From Yersinia similis (GTDB taxonomy: Bacteria; Pseudomonadota; Gammaproteobacteria; Enterobacterales; Enterobacteriaceae), in NCBI RefSeq assembly GCF_001053095.1, contig NZ_CGBP01000034.1, forward strand, positions 1 through 54,705: a DNA stretch of 54,705 bases. Direction: 5' to 3'. Below, in pieces: positions 47,788 to 54,705 of this stretch. The notes under the pieces were generated by a model. That model was not told the origin of the DNA and made no database searches. It saw nothing but the letters and a program-made list of their open reading frames with translations. The translations under genes were made by a program, and so were the position numbers. Numbering within the stretch: the stretch's first letter is position 1; every line of letters starts with the position of its first letter.

Positions 47788-48537
47788 TTAGAAGGCATAC
47801 CGTACGCCCAGCATCACATCATTCGACGTCACCGAAACTTTCGCTGTTTTACCACTTCCCTTAGGGGGCGTGTAATTTGCTTCAACATCTCCGGCATCGA
47901 GGTAACGGTAACTCAGGTCCATACTCACGCTATCAGTGACCGCCCAGTTAATCCCCGCGCCAACCGTCCAGGCAAAGTTGGTCGTACTGCCAGAATGGTT
48001 ACCGCTTCTTACCGAACCATCAACGATACCCGTGCTGATTTGGGTATCGGTATTGACTGTATGGTGGTCCAACGACAGATGACTGACCCCAATCCCGGCA
48101 GAAACCCACGGCGTGAAGGGGGTGCTGTTACGTACATCCCAGTAGGCATTCATCAGCACAGTCTGGAGCTGAACCTCCAAGCTGTTCTCTGTTTTACCGT
48201 CGAAATCGGGATAGCCCCAGGGGGCTTGATTGTAAGTCAGGCTGTTATTGGAATGGGCTTTCCCGTAACCGGTATATTCCAACTCCAAACGCACCGGCGC
48301 ATTGAACTGCGAGTAAAAATCGTAACCCGCTGCCAGAGAGCCTGCAAAATTACTGTCACGTTGACGACCAAAATCATCCGAGCTCCCGTCTGATGCATAG
48401 CTCAGGGATTGATTACCGAGATTCATTATCCCCACCCCCACCTTACCCGAAAGGTAGACCCCGTTTTCAGGGGCAGCAACCGCAGAGGCAGACACCAGTA
48501 CCAGTAAACCCGACAGCAACGTTTTATTGAATATCAT
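47788..48537 (-). CDS. Tia/Hek/Hra-like outer-membrane adhesin/invasin
   Basis: A 249-residue secreted protein: signal peptide 1-22 (cleavage after VAA), then alternating amphipathic strands of a small, probably eight-stranded beta-barrel with long loops and a C-terminal aromatic residue (GVRYAF) for BAM assembly. GYDFYSQFNAPVRLELEYTG, FTPWVSAGIGVS, SMDLSYRYLDAGDVE and SNDVMLGV correspond closely to conserved strands of E. coli Tia and heat-resistant agglutinins. Those proteins bind glycosaminoglycans and promote adhesion and invasion. Neighbouring island genes are of the same type as those around such adhesins in E. coli islands. A dyad lies upstream. Confidence 0.8.
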   Translation of the reverse strand: MIFNKTLLSGLLVLVSASAVAAPENGVYLSGKVGVGIMNLGNQSLSYASDGSSDDFGRQRDSNFAGSLAAGYDFYSQFNAPVRLELEYTGYGKAHSNNSLTYNQAPWGYPDFDGKTENSLEVQLQTVLMNAYWDVRNSTPFTPWVSAGIGVSHLSLDHHTVNTDTQISTGIVDGSVRSGNHSGSTTNFAWTVGAGINWAVTDSVSMDLSYRYLDAGDVEANYTPPKGSGKTAKVSVTSNDVMLGVRYAF

Positions 48538-49084
48538 GACATTTCCTTGTGAGTAGAGTCATGGGCAGTGATAACACCTCGGGGTCCAGGCTCTGACAAC
48601 AGAGCTATTGTCACAACGACAGGCATAAGCGCTTAAAGAGTCGACTGTCCTTGTTACCCATCATGTTATCGCCACACACCTTATTGATAGAATATAACGA
48701 TCGATAATATACTATTGATCGTTACGGCCGATCAATTAAAAATGTAAATATCAATAAAAACATGCTGGTGTCGGAAAACTCACCACGCTTATACGAGGTT
48801 GCAGGGCATGTTCTCGCCAATCAGTGAAAGTGCTATTTTTTCTTTTGGCGAAGGGGGGTAATGGTCACCGAAACGGTACCAGTCGTGGGTAGTGATCAAT
48901 TGCTGCCCAGAGCACAAGGTTGGTTCGCTGCGCATTGGTCAGTCTTTCATTAAGTCATTCCGTGGGAAACCTCTGCCTGAGTTGAGAATAGCGCCAGTCA
49001 AAAGAAGGGAATACCACGTAATTAAATCGAGAGGCCGGGCTGAGTACCGGCCCATCTCACAGAGCCGGTCGTTATAGTAACGTC
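48538..49084. other. Region upstream of the barrel-protein gene
   Basis: 547 bases without a supported gene. It contains the dyad at 48695-48724, AT-rich sequence around 48660-48770 suited to a promoter for the minus-strand adhesin gene, and a 61-codon open frame at 48892-49077 that resembles nothing I know and lacks a good ribosome site. Confidence 0.6.
48695..48724. promoter_or_regulatory. Dyad operator candidate upstream of the adhesin gene
   Basis: TAACGATC and GATCGTTA, exact reverse complements, are separated by 14 bases of A/T. It is about 160 bases before the adhesin start in an AT-rich stretch. A GATC lies in each arm, so Dam methylation could affect binding, as in phase-variable adhesin genes; this is inference. 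Confidence 0.45.
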
Positions 49085-49738
49085 TCAGTACTGGCTGCAA
49101 CCAAATGAACGTTCTGCGCTGCTGTAGCGTTTGGTTCGCTCTTTCGCCATGTAACTCAGACGGAAAGTCAGTGCATCCAGCGTGTTCCTGAAATCTGTTT
49201 TTTTGAGATCTAAGAAACTCATAGGGTTATCTGGAAAGTGAGCCAGTTCCCAGTATTCCTGGTAGTCACGCATCCTCAACGCACTTAACCACGCTTTCTG
49301 GATAAGCGAGGCCAGACCCGTCCCGTTTGTATCGTAGCTACCCAGTGAGTTAAAACTGTCGGTATTGACGAGCAGGGCAATATGATAATGCTTTTTACCC
49401 GCCAGGTCGGGTTGCTCCCTGACCCAAATATATCGTAGGGTACTGCGGTGTATTCGCTTTCCTTCTCTGGCCTTTCTTTGTAAGTAAGTGGTGATTTTTT
49501 CCTTCAACGATTCGATGAAACGAGACATCAGCCCCTGGCTTAGATCCGGGGCAGAGAGAATGCTATCACCAATATCGCGGTATTCAGGCATACGGAGGTC
49601 TACTCGAATGACTGTCGTCTGCGGGTGCTCTCCCTGCGCGTAACATAGCACTTCCGCAATTCGTTGCAGGTAAGCTACGTTGAAGGGTGCCTGGCTTGGG
49701 TCGAGCTTCATCGGGTGAGTATTATCGAACAAAAACAT
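49085..49738 (-). CDS. Inovirus Gp2-family protein (YagK/YfjJ-like)
   Basis: A 217-residue protein of the inovirus Gp2/DUF3296 family found in CP4-type prophages and islands. Characteristic pieces are VIRVDLRMPEY near 45-55, RYIWVREQPDLAGKKHYHIALLVN near 99-122 (split by a His-x-His motif like the HUH replication fold), IQKAWLSAL and FRLSYMAKERTKRYS near the end. Possible role in element replication. Start at 49738 is chosen because GGAGG stands eight bases upstream; the longer frame to 49795 has no ribosome site and no conserved sequence. Confidence 0.8.
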   Translation of the reverse strand: MFLFDNTHPMKLDPSQAPFNVAYLQRIAEVLCYAQGEHPQTTVIRVDLRMPEYRDIGDSILSAPDLSQGLMSRFIESLKEKITTYLQRKAREGKRIHRSTLRYIWVREQPDLAGKKHYHIALLVNTDSFNSLGSYDTNGTGLASLIQKAWLSALRMRDYQEYWELAHFPDNPMSFLDLKKTDFRNTLDALTFRLSYMAKERTKRYSSAERSFGCSQY

Positions 49739-50119
49739 AATAGTTTCCTCCACCTGTAGGGAAACAGCAGGCATAGTGCTGCCTTCCTGAAACACAGACA
49801 GGCATAGTGATTGGGAGATTTAGGGAGTAACGCTGATAGGGATATTGATTACAGCCTTATGCTCATTTAGGTATTTATTTAAGTAGCTGTATAATATTGA
49901 TATTAATAGATTATTGGGTACATGCTTAACAGGCATATGGATACCCATGCTGATAATAGGTATATATTACCTATCCGACACTCATGCACGTTCACTGAAC
50001 CTTACACCACACCGCTTAACACACTGATTTATTAGCTAAAATAACTCCGAAGTTAACTGTTCCATACAATATGTCTTTACCCTGGAATGGCGGTCTACCC
50101 CGTCAGCATTTCGAGTGGC
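49739..50119. other. Gene-free gap in the island
   Basis: These 381 bases between the Gp2-family gene and the next minus-strand gene are AT-rich around 49840-49990 and show no convincing gene, RNA or repeat. They probably hold the promoter of the Gp2-family gene. Confidence 0.5.
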
Positions 50120-50716
50120 TTAAATCAGCGGATCGAGTACAGTGCGGTAGGCAAAGCAGACATACTCATCCATCATGCTGGTGAGCCTGTGGTTCTCAGT
50201 CTGCCGGTCATTAACCCAGTTATTGACCTCCTCGCCTGATTTTAACTTCAGATTTTCAATCCAGTCAGCAAGACTATTTCCCAGCATCAAATCATACCAG
50301 CACAGCCAGACAAGCTTGAGACGGAGCTCAGTTCCTCTGAATTGCTGAAATAGGCTGGTGAGTTTATTTGCCAGTGAACGTTGTTTTAAACGGACACATT
50401 CGGAAAGTAAAATACCCTCCAGCATGGGGTGATGGACGAGTAAATGTTCCTGCGTACATAAACTAACGCTCAGGTCGTCCTCAAGGGATAATGATGCTGC
50501 CGATGTTTTACCGTAAATGATCCGGTGCAGGCATTGCGGAACAATCGCAATAACCGGGTCTTTTCCAGGAAATTGCAGACATCCTACGGTCAGAGCATGG
50601 GTGTAATAAATATTCTGATGACACATACCTTGGCGAACGGCCAGCTTTGTAAAATCCATCAGCCAGGTCTGGTAATATTTGTGAAGCTCTTCATAGCGGG
50701 TTTTATAATCTTTCAT
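50120..50716 (-). CDS. Hypothetical island protein
   Basis: A 198-residue, mainly helical, soluble protein; not recognised. It begins MKDYKTRYEELHKYY and is rich in Leu, with several Cys (about seven) and His but no metal-binding spacing. GKDPVIAIVPQCLHRIIYGK (47-66 or so) is its most distinctive part. AAGGA precedes the ATG by 11 bases. It lies between the Gp2-family gene and alpA on the same strand, so it may be expressed with the phage-type regulatory genes. Start and strand are supported by a clean open frame over its whole length. Confidence 0.6.
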   Translation of the reverse strand: MKDYKTRYEELHKYYQTWLMDFTKLAVRQGMCHQNIYYTHALTVGCLQFPGKDPVIAIVPQCLHRIIYGKTSAASLSLEDDLSVSLCTQEHLLVHHPMLEGILLSECVRLKQRSLANKLTSLFQQFRGTELRLKLVWLCWYDLMLGNSLADWIENLKLKSGEEVNNWVNDRQTENHRLTSMMDEYVCFAYRTVLDPLI

Positions 50717-50813
50717 GGTTTAAATATTCCTTCGGGTATGAATGACAGGCAGCAGAAAATCTCCGGGTAGCCGGATAATTCTGCATGCAGTAGAGTTATT
50801 TCAGATTAAGGGC

Positions 50814-51020
50814 TTACTGGCGGGATAGATTAATTCGTTCCTGCAACCAGGCTTCCACTTCACTTTGCAACCAGCGGGAACTACGCCCCAGTTTTATGGG
50901 TTTGGGAAAGGCACCATCTTTGATGAGCCGGTATATCCACTTATCGCTGACGCCTAACAGACGGGTAATGAAAGCCATATTAACAAACTGGTCTTCAAGC
51001 AGTGAGGGTTTAATATTCAT
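50814..51020 (-). CDS. alpA: AlpA-family transcriptional regulator
   Basis: A 68-residue AlpA/excisionase-like winged helix: FITRLLGVSDKWIYRLIKDGAFPKPIKLG (about 17-45), then SSRWLQSEVEAWLQERI. In CP4-57 AlpA stimulates excision by acting on the integrase gene; P4-type islands commonly carry one. GGAG lies nine bases before the ATG. It is far from the integrase, which sits next to argU. Confidence 0.92.
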   Translation of the reverse strand: MNIKPSLLEDQFVNMAFITRLLGVSDKWIYRLIKDGAFPKPIKLGRSSRWLQSEVEAWLQERINLSRQ

Positions 51021-51679
51021 ATTGCGATTCTCCGGTAGGTAAAGGTAAGCCGGAGTCGTGGTTGATGATTATTCATGCCAGCTCCAACATACCAACCGGT
51101 GAATCTGTAAAAAAGTTGAAGGTCATTGACCTCCATGCCACCACGTACCTATAGACGAATTAAATGCTTAGTGCCGCCCTCCATACAGATCCTCTCGTTA
51201 TCCGCTACTGAGTTCCCTGAACACCACTGACTTGCACCAATATATTTGCTGCCATTGAGAACCGCATTAAGCGAAGTTTTTGGCAATGAATCTAAAAAGG
51301 CAGTTATGTGCAGAATTGTATAAAAAACCTGTTCCTGTGCTCGGTGGTTCCTGAACGGTCGAAGTGAATTGATAGTTGAGGGGAACGACAGCAACTTCTG
51401 ACGAAGATTTTGTGCAGAACATCATGGGGGGTGGTTTCATTGTATGTTATAAACAGTAATACACGATCTCGGTATATATATACTGGAGTAGTGTTGTGTA
51501 ACTAATTGATATTATATCTATGAAATGAAAATTAACCCTACGATTTTACTGTGTTTTTACTGTGTTTTTACTGTCGTATTTACTTTCAAGAAAGTATGAT
51601 TTACATCTAAACTTGCTTCATTTACTCTTGAACGAAATGATGGGAAACAAGCGTTTTTTTGGATGAGGGGGAAGAAGTC
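51021..51679. other. Divergent control region between alpA and the next gene
   Basis: 659 bases without a supported gene. They include the alpA promoter region and an 11-base tandem repeat at 51544-51574. An 81-codon minus-strand frame (51149-51394) begins with TTG without a ribosome site and is not accepted. Confidence 0.6.
51544..51574. repeat. Three-copy, 11-base tandem repeat
   Basis: Units of TTTTTACTGTG with one change in the last copy, repeated with an 11-base period, one helical turn. It lies about 105 bases before the next gene, so it could be a phased protein-binding array. Confidence 0.75.
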
Positions 51680-52711
51680 ATGGAGGTCGATGAGCGGGAG
51701 ATGCGAGAAAGACGAAAGAGACAGGCAAGCCGTCTAAAGTGGCTAAAGACAAATCCGAGGGCAATGCATTTCTTTCTCTTTCATTTACTGACGAAGGCAA
51801 CATCTTTAGCTAATGAGAGCATTCAACAAACAAAGTCTAAGTTAGCGCCACCGTCTCCTGGCAATGACCTCGGTTTAATACTCTGTGCTGAAAACATGGG
51901 ATACAATAAATCGTATGGAGCAAAGTTTCTTATGTCACAGTACGTTCCTGATATGCCAGAGGGGGTGGATACTAAAGAAAATAGTAAAGTCGAACACGTT
52001 CAACCACAAACGTTAATGGCCACTGCGGGGAATAAAAAAGAAACGAATTCGCAGCGTCAGGTACGACTAAAATGCTACCAGGCTAATGGGTTGGATTTCT
52101 CAAGAATAAAAAATAGTGATGTTATTCCTGATGCAATGGAGGGGGCTATTGATATTCTTCTGACGTTTTATTCCTCTATTAATCTACGCAGTAAGGTTAT
52201 AACAGAAGTCGTGTCTGCCTGGGCTAATGTCAGTAACCAGTTCCCTAATGTATTTTCATGGCTCGACAAGAATAATGAAAAGCAATGTCAGTGGGTCTGG
52301 GAGCAAATGAGAAAAAAATATATTTCCATTGATACTAAACCAGTTTCCTGCGAGCAGCGCTATCATTTTATTATTGCCATCTTTGATAACTGGACAGGCT
52401 GGAGTCATGAGCAACTGGGTTACCTGAAAGAAAATAAAAGAAGAAATACTGTAAAATTGGACTCTACAGAACTGGGTGGTAGTAGAATTTTACATCACAA
52501 AGAAATATTGCTTGAAGAACTGGGGAAAGCCTGGGAGCAAAAATCCCGTAGGAAAAAGAATAAAGATACTGCTTCACCTTTAAAGCTGAATAAAATATAC
52601 CAAAAAAAACTGAGTCAGATTGCTGAAGATAAAAGCATGACGCTGGATGAGGCACTCAAATGTCTCATCGACAATGAGTTATTACGTGTGAGCATGTTGA
52701 AGACTAGATAG
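51680..52711 (+). CDS. Hypothetical island protein with MatP-like C-terminus
   Basis: A 343-residue, strongly basic protein. I do not recognise the bulk of it. Residues 5-25 are very rich in Arg and Lys and suggest nucleic-acid contact. The last 40 residues (KLNKIYQKKLSQIAEDKSM, then TLDEALKCLIDNELLR) resemble the ribbon-helix-helix of MatP, in which a strand is followed by the pattern LAxxxxKTLSExIxxLI. A replication, partition or DNA-binding role is possible. Start is the ATG at 51680 because GGGGGAAG lies just upstream; a TTG seven codons earlier is disfavoured. A strong terminator follows. Confidence 0.65.
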   Translation: MEVDEREMRERRKRQASRLKWLKTNPRAMHFFLFHLLTKATSLANESIQQTKSKLAPPSPGNDLGLILCAENMGYNKSYGAKFLMSQYVPDMPEGVDTKENSKVEHVQPQTLMATAGNKKETNSQRQVRLKCYQANGLDFSRIKNSDVIPDAMEGAIDILLTFYSSINLRSKVITEVVSAWANVSNQFPNVFSWLDKNNEKQCQWVWEQMRKKYISIDTKPVSCEQRYHFIIAIFDNWTGWSHEQLGYLKENKRRNTVKLDSTELGGSRILHHKEILLEELGKAWEQKSRRKKNKDTASPLKLNKIYQKKLSQIAEDKSMTLDEALKCLIDNELLRVSMLKTR

Positions 52712-52791
52712 TATAAAATCGGATGTGGTGCAGGACACACATCTACACATCATTCCAAATAATTTCAGACAGATATTATCTCCATGAATCA

Positions 52792-52827
52792 CCCCCGAAG
52801 CCTTCCTGGCTCGGGGGTTTTGTTTTT
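52792..52827 (+). terminator. Terminator ahead of the GTPase gene
   Basis: CCCCCGAAGCC, five bases and GGCTCGGGGG (one bulge), followed by TTTTGTTTTT. It lies 80 bases beyond the upstream gene and 17 bases before the GTPase ATG, so GTPase transcription must begin close to, or read through, this hairpin. Confidence 0.85.
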
Positions 52828-52844
52828 CTGTCTGAGGTCGTTTC

Positions 52845-53720
52845 ATGAAAAAATCAGAAGGTCTGCAGGCCATCGAAAAACCGCTGGCGTCACTCCCCCA
52901 TGCCATTAGAAAACATATTCTTGACCATATCCAAAAGCTCACTCGCTACGAGCCCGTTATCGGCATTATGGGAAAAACCGGCGCTGGTAAATCGTCTCTC
53001 TGTAACGCTTTGTTCCAAAGCGAGGTCACGCCCGTCAGTGATGTCGATGCCTGCACCCGTGACGTACAGCGATTGCGGCTGAGCAGTGGCGACCACAGCC
53101 TGATACTGGTAGACCTACCCGGTGTAGGTGAGAGTGAGCAACGGGATAGCGAATATGAATCTCTGTATCGCAATATCCTCCCTGAGCTGGATCTCATTCT
53201 GTGGGTCATCAAAGCCGACGATCGGGCGTTCTCCGTAGATGAACGTTTCTACCGTCGAGTGATGGCGGGATACCAACAACGGGTGCTGTTTGTCGTCAAC
53301 CAGGCTGACAAAATCGAACCCTGTCATGAATGGAACGCCATCAGCAATACACCATCACCGAACCAGTCGGCGAATATTGAGGCCAGGCTGGATTCCATTC
53401 GTCAGTTGTTTTCACCGCATCATCCGGTGTGCACGGTCTCAGCCAAGACAGATTGGAATCTGCCCTCCATGGTCGACACGATGATGCGCTGCCTGCCTGA
53501 CCGTGCCACCAGCCCACTGGCGACGCAACTGCACGGGAGGTTATGCAGTGAACCGGTAAAAAAGCAGGCGCGTGAGCGCTTTGGTGATGCGGTGGGAGAG
53601 GCCTTTGATTCAGCAGGATCGGCGTCATTCATTCCTGCACCACTAAAAGCGCTTATCCGTACCGTCCGCAATACCGTGGTATCCGTTGCCCGTGCAGTAT
53701 GGGACTGGATTTTCTTCTGA
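52845..53720 (+). CDS. YfjP/YeeP-like GTPase
   Basis: A 291-residue TRAFAC-class GTPase of the type found in CP4-57 and CP4-44. G1 is GKTGAGKSS near 43-51, G2 Thr in CTRDVQ near 69, G3 DLPGVGES near 87-94, G4 NQAD near 148-151 and G5 SAK near 194-196. The C-terminal 80 residues are basic with a terminal Trp/Phe-rich end (AVWDWIFF), suggesting membrane contact. Its cellular role is not known. Followed by the WYL regulator gene after 212 bases with a palindrome but no clear T-run. Confidence 0.88.
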   Translation: MKKSEGLQAIEKPLASLPHAIRKHILDHIQKLTRYEPVIGIMGKTGAGKSSLCNALFQSEVTPVSDVDACTRDVQRLRLSSGDHSLILVDLPGVGESEQRDSEYESLYRNILPELDLILWVIKADDRAFSVDERFYRRVMAGYQQRVLFVVNQADKIEPCHEWNAISNTPSPNQSANIEARLDSIRQLFSPHHPVCTVSAKTDWNLPSMVDTMMRCLPDRATSPLATQLHGRLCSEPVKKQARERFGDAVGEAFDSAGSASFIPAPLKALIRTVRNTVVSVARAVWDWIFF

Positions 53721-53787
53721 ACAGACGCATCTGCCATTATCACTGGGACATACCCTGTCCGTTTTAACGTTTTATCACTTACCGAAT

Positions 53788-53812
53788 GGGGCCTGTTTTC
53801 TCCTCAGGCCCC
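53788..53812 (+). terminator. Hairpin after the GTPase gene
   Basis: GGGGCCTG, nine bases and CAGGCCCC, without a T-run. It may be a weak terminator between the GTPase and WYL regulator genes. Confidence 0.45.
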
Positions 53813-53932
53813 GCCACGGCTGATATTGGCCACAGTAAAAAATACGTCTTCTCGTGTCCATTCCCTGTCCCACCCCCTCGTTAAAATAACCGCTTTATTT
53901 TCAACTCATTATCTCACTGGAGAACCTGTCTC

Positions 53933-54634
53933 ATGGCTCAGGTTGAACGCCGTCATGACCGGCTTGCCGTCAGGCTGTCGTTAATTATCAGTCGCCTGGT
54001 AGCAGGTGAAACGCTAAACATGCAAACGCTGGCAACTGAGTTTGGCGTGTCGGTTCGTACCCTGCGGCGGGATTTTCGCGAACGTCTGATATATCTGGAC
54101 CTGGAGTATCGCAAAGGTCAGTGTCGTTTGTTGTCCGGCAGTCGCCAACGGGAACTGGCGGTGATGACATTTGCCCGCCAGTCGGGCGTTGAAGCACTGT
54201 TCCCTGATATGGATAACTATCTGGTCACTTCACTGTTGAGTGGGCCGGGGGAGTCTCCCTGTCTTATCTGGCAGGGAGCAGCACAGCTGTCATCCCCAGA
54301 CTCGGGCATATTCACCCAACTGGTGAGCGCGGTATCGGAACACCGGAAGGTGACGCTACTGGGAAGCGGTTGTCGTTGCACAGACCTTGCTCCCTATCGC
54401 CTGGTTCTACGTGAGGGCGAATGGTATCTGACGGGTGAGCATCAGGCCCGGATTGCCGTGTTTCCGCTGGCGGATATTCGGGCAGTCACGCTCCATAACG
54501 ACAGCTTTGCTCCGGATATCGCCGTACGCAACCTTCTCTCCCGCCCAGATTTTCTTCAGGCTTTACCCCACTTTCGCCTTTTTTACTCACTGCCTGCCGC
54601 CACTGACGGCGGGCTTATACCTCAGAAGGAATAA
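53933..54634 (+). CDS. WYL-domain DNA-binding regulator (YfjR-like)
   Basis: A 233-residue protein: N-terminal helix-turn-helix of DeoR type (about 10-60, with NMQTLATEFGVSVRTLRRDF), then a WYL domain near 130-195 where RLVLREGEWYLTGEHQ and the following strands match the ligand-sensing fold. YfjR of CP4-57 follows yfjP with the same arrangement. WYL regulators often control phage or defence genes, so regulation of the island is likely but inferred. Confidence 0.88.
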   Translation: MAQVERRHDRLAVRLSLIISRLVAGETLNMQTLATEFGVSVRTLRRDFRERLIYLDLEYRKGQCRLLSGSRQRELAVMTFARQSGVEALFPDMDNYLVTSLLSGPGESPCLIWQGAAQLSSPDSGIFTQLVSAVSEHRKVTLLGSGCRCTDLAPYRLVLREGEWYLTGEHQARIAVFPLADIRAVTLHNDSFAPDIAVRNLLSRPDFLQALPHFRLFYSLPAATDGGLIPQKE

Positions 54635-54639
54635 CTACG

Positions 54640-54705
54640 ATGAAATTGTTTACCGCTACTGTGTTGGTCGCCAGTCTGTGCCTTGGCACGACTTTCCCCT
54701 CTGCC
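54640..54705 (+). CDS. Start of an exported protein, cut by window end
   Basis: 22 codons starting MKLFTATVLVASL, with AGAAGGA seven bases before the ATG and five bases after the regulator gene. The segment has a positive charge and a hydrophobic core like a signal peptide. Lipoprotein or periplasmic gene of the CP4-57 type (YfjS-like position) is likely; no more can be said. Confidence 0.7.
   Translation, partial: MKLFTATVLVASLCLGTTFPSA

Noticed and set aside
48892-49077. 61-codon plus-strand frame between adhesin and Gp2-family genes
   Set aside because: No ribosome site, no recognisable motif, antisense to neighbouring gene direction.
51149-51394. 81-codon minus-strand frame near alpA
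   Set aside because: TTG start without ribosome site, atypical composition, likely chance in a control region.

Overview
The window is chromosomal DNA of a Yersinia (Enterobacterales). The gene order gsk - kefC-type antiporter (rosB) - fsr-type pump (rosA) - ushA after an O-antigen cluster, and the following ybaK-chiX-ybaP-copA-cueR-ybbJ-qmcA-ybbN-ybbO-tesA-ybbA-ybbP-purK-purE-lpxH-ppiB-cysS-ybcJ-folD-argU order, are the standard Yersinia/enterobacterial backbone. Protein similarity, an ERIC repeat and a ChiX sRNA support this. I cannot name the species.

Region 1 (1-10930) is the very AT-rich 3' end of an O-antigen cluster. It starts inside a decayed manB (in-frame nonsense codon at 828-830, preserved reading frame to 1043). 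It then has a Wzx flippase, a highly degenerate IS630-family transposase, a likely Wzy polymerase overlapping a family-2 glycosyltransferase, a degenerate IS3-family transposase, the chain-length regulator Wzz, an NAD-dependent epimerase, a family-4 glycosyltransferase and a GalE/Gne epimerase next to gsk. The cluster looks like a patchwork assembled and eroded around mobile elements.

Region 2 (10991-36999) is conserved core: nucleoside salvage (gsk, ushA), the RosAB efflux/antiporter pair, copper export (copA with a CueR-type promoter, cueR), membrane and redox quality control (qmcA, ybbJ, ybbN), the tesA/ybbA/ybbP locus with overlapping divergent starts, purine synthesis (purEK with a PurR box), lipid A synthesis (lpxH), cysS, folD and tRNA-Arg(UCU). 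Compared with E. coli, ybaQ and fetAB are absent.

Region 3 (37000 to the window end) is a genomic island entered through argU. It has a P4-type integrase, a three-gene SMC-type defence operon of the Lamassu / ABC-three-component kind on the minus strand (38892-43078), a two-gene OLD nuclease plus UvrD-like helicase operon of the Gabija kind on the plus strand (43544-47475), a Tia/Hra-like outer-membrane barrel protein, and a CP4-57-like module (inovirus Gp2-family protein, an unrecognised protein, AlpA regulator, an unrecognised protein with a MatP-like C-terminus, YfjP-like GTPase, YfjR-like WYL regulator, then a truncated exported protein). Imperfect 40-bp direct repeats bracket the Lamassu-type operon, suggesting that it was a separately exchanged cassette. 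The far end of the island lies outside the window.
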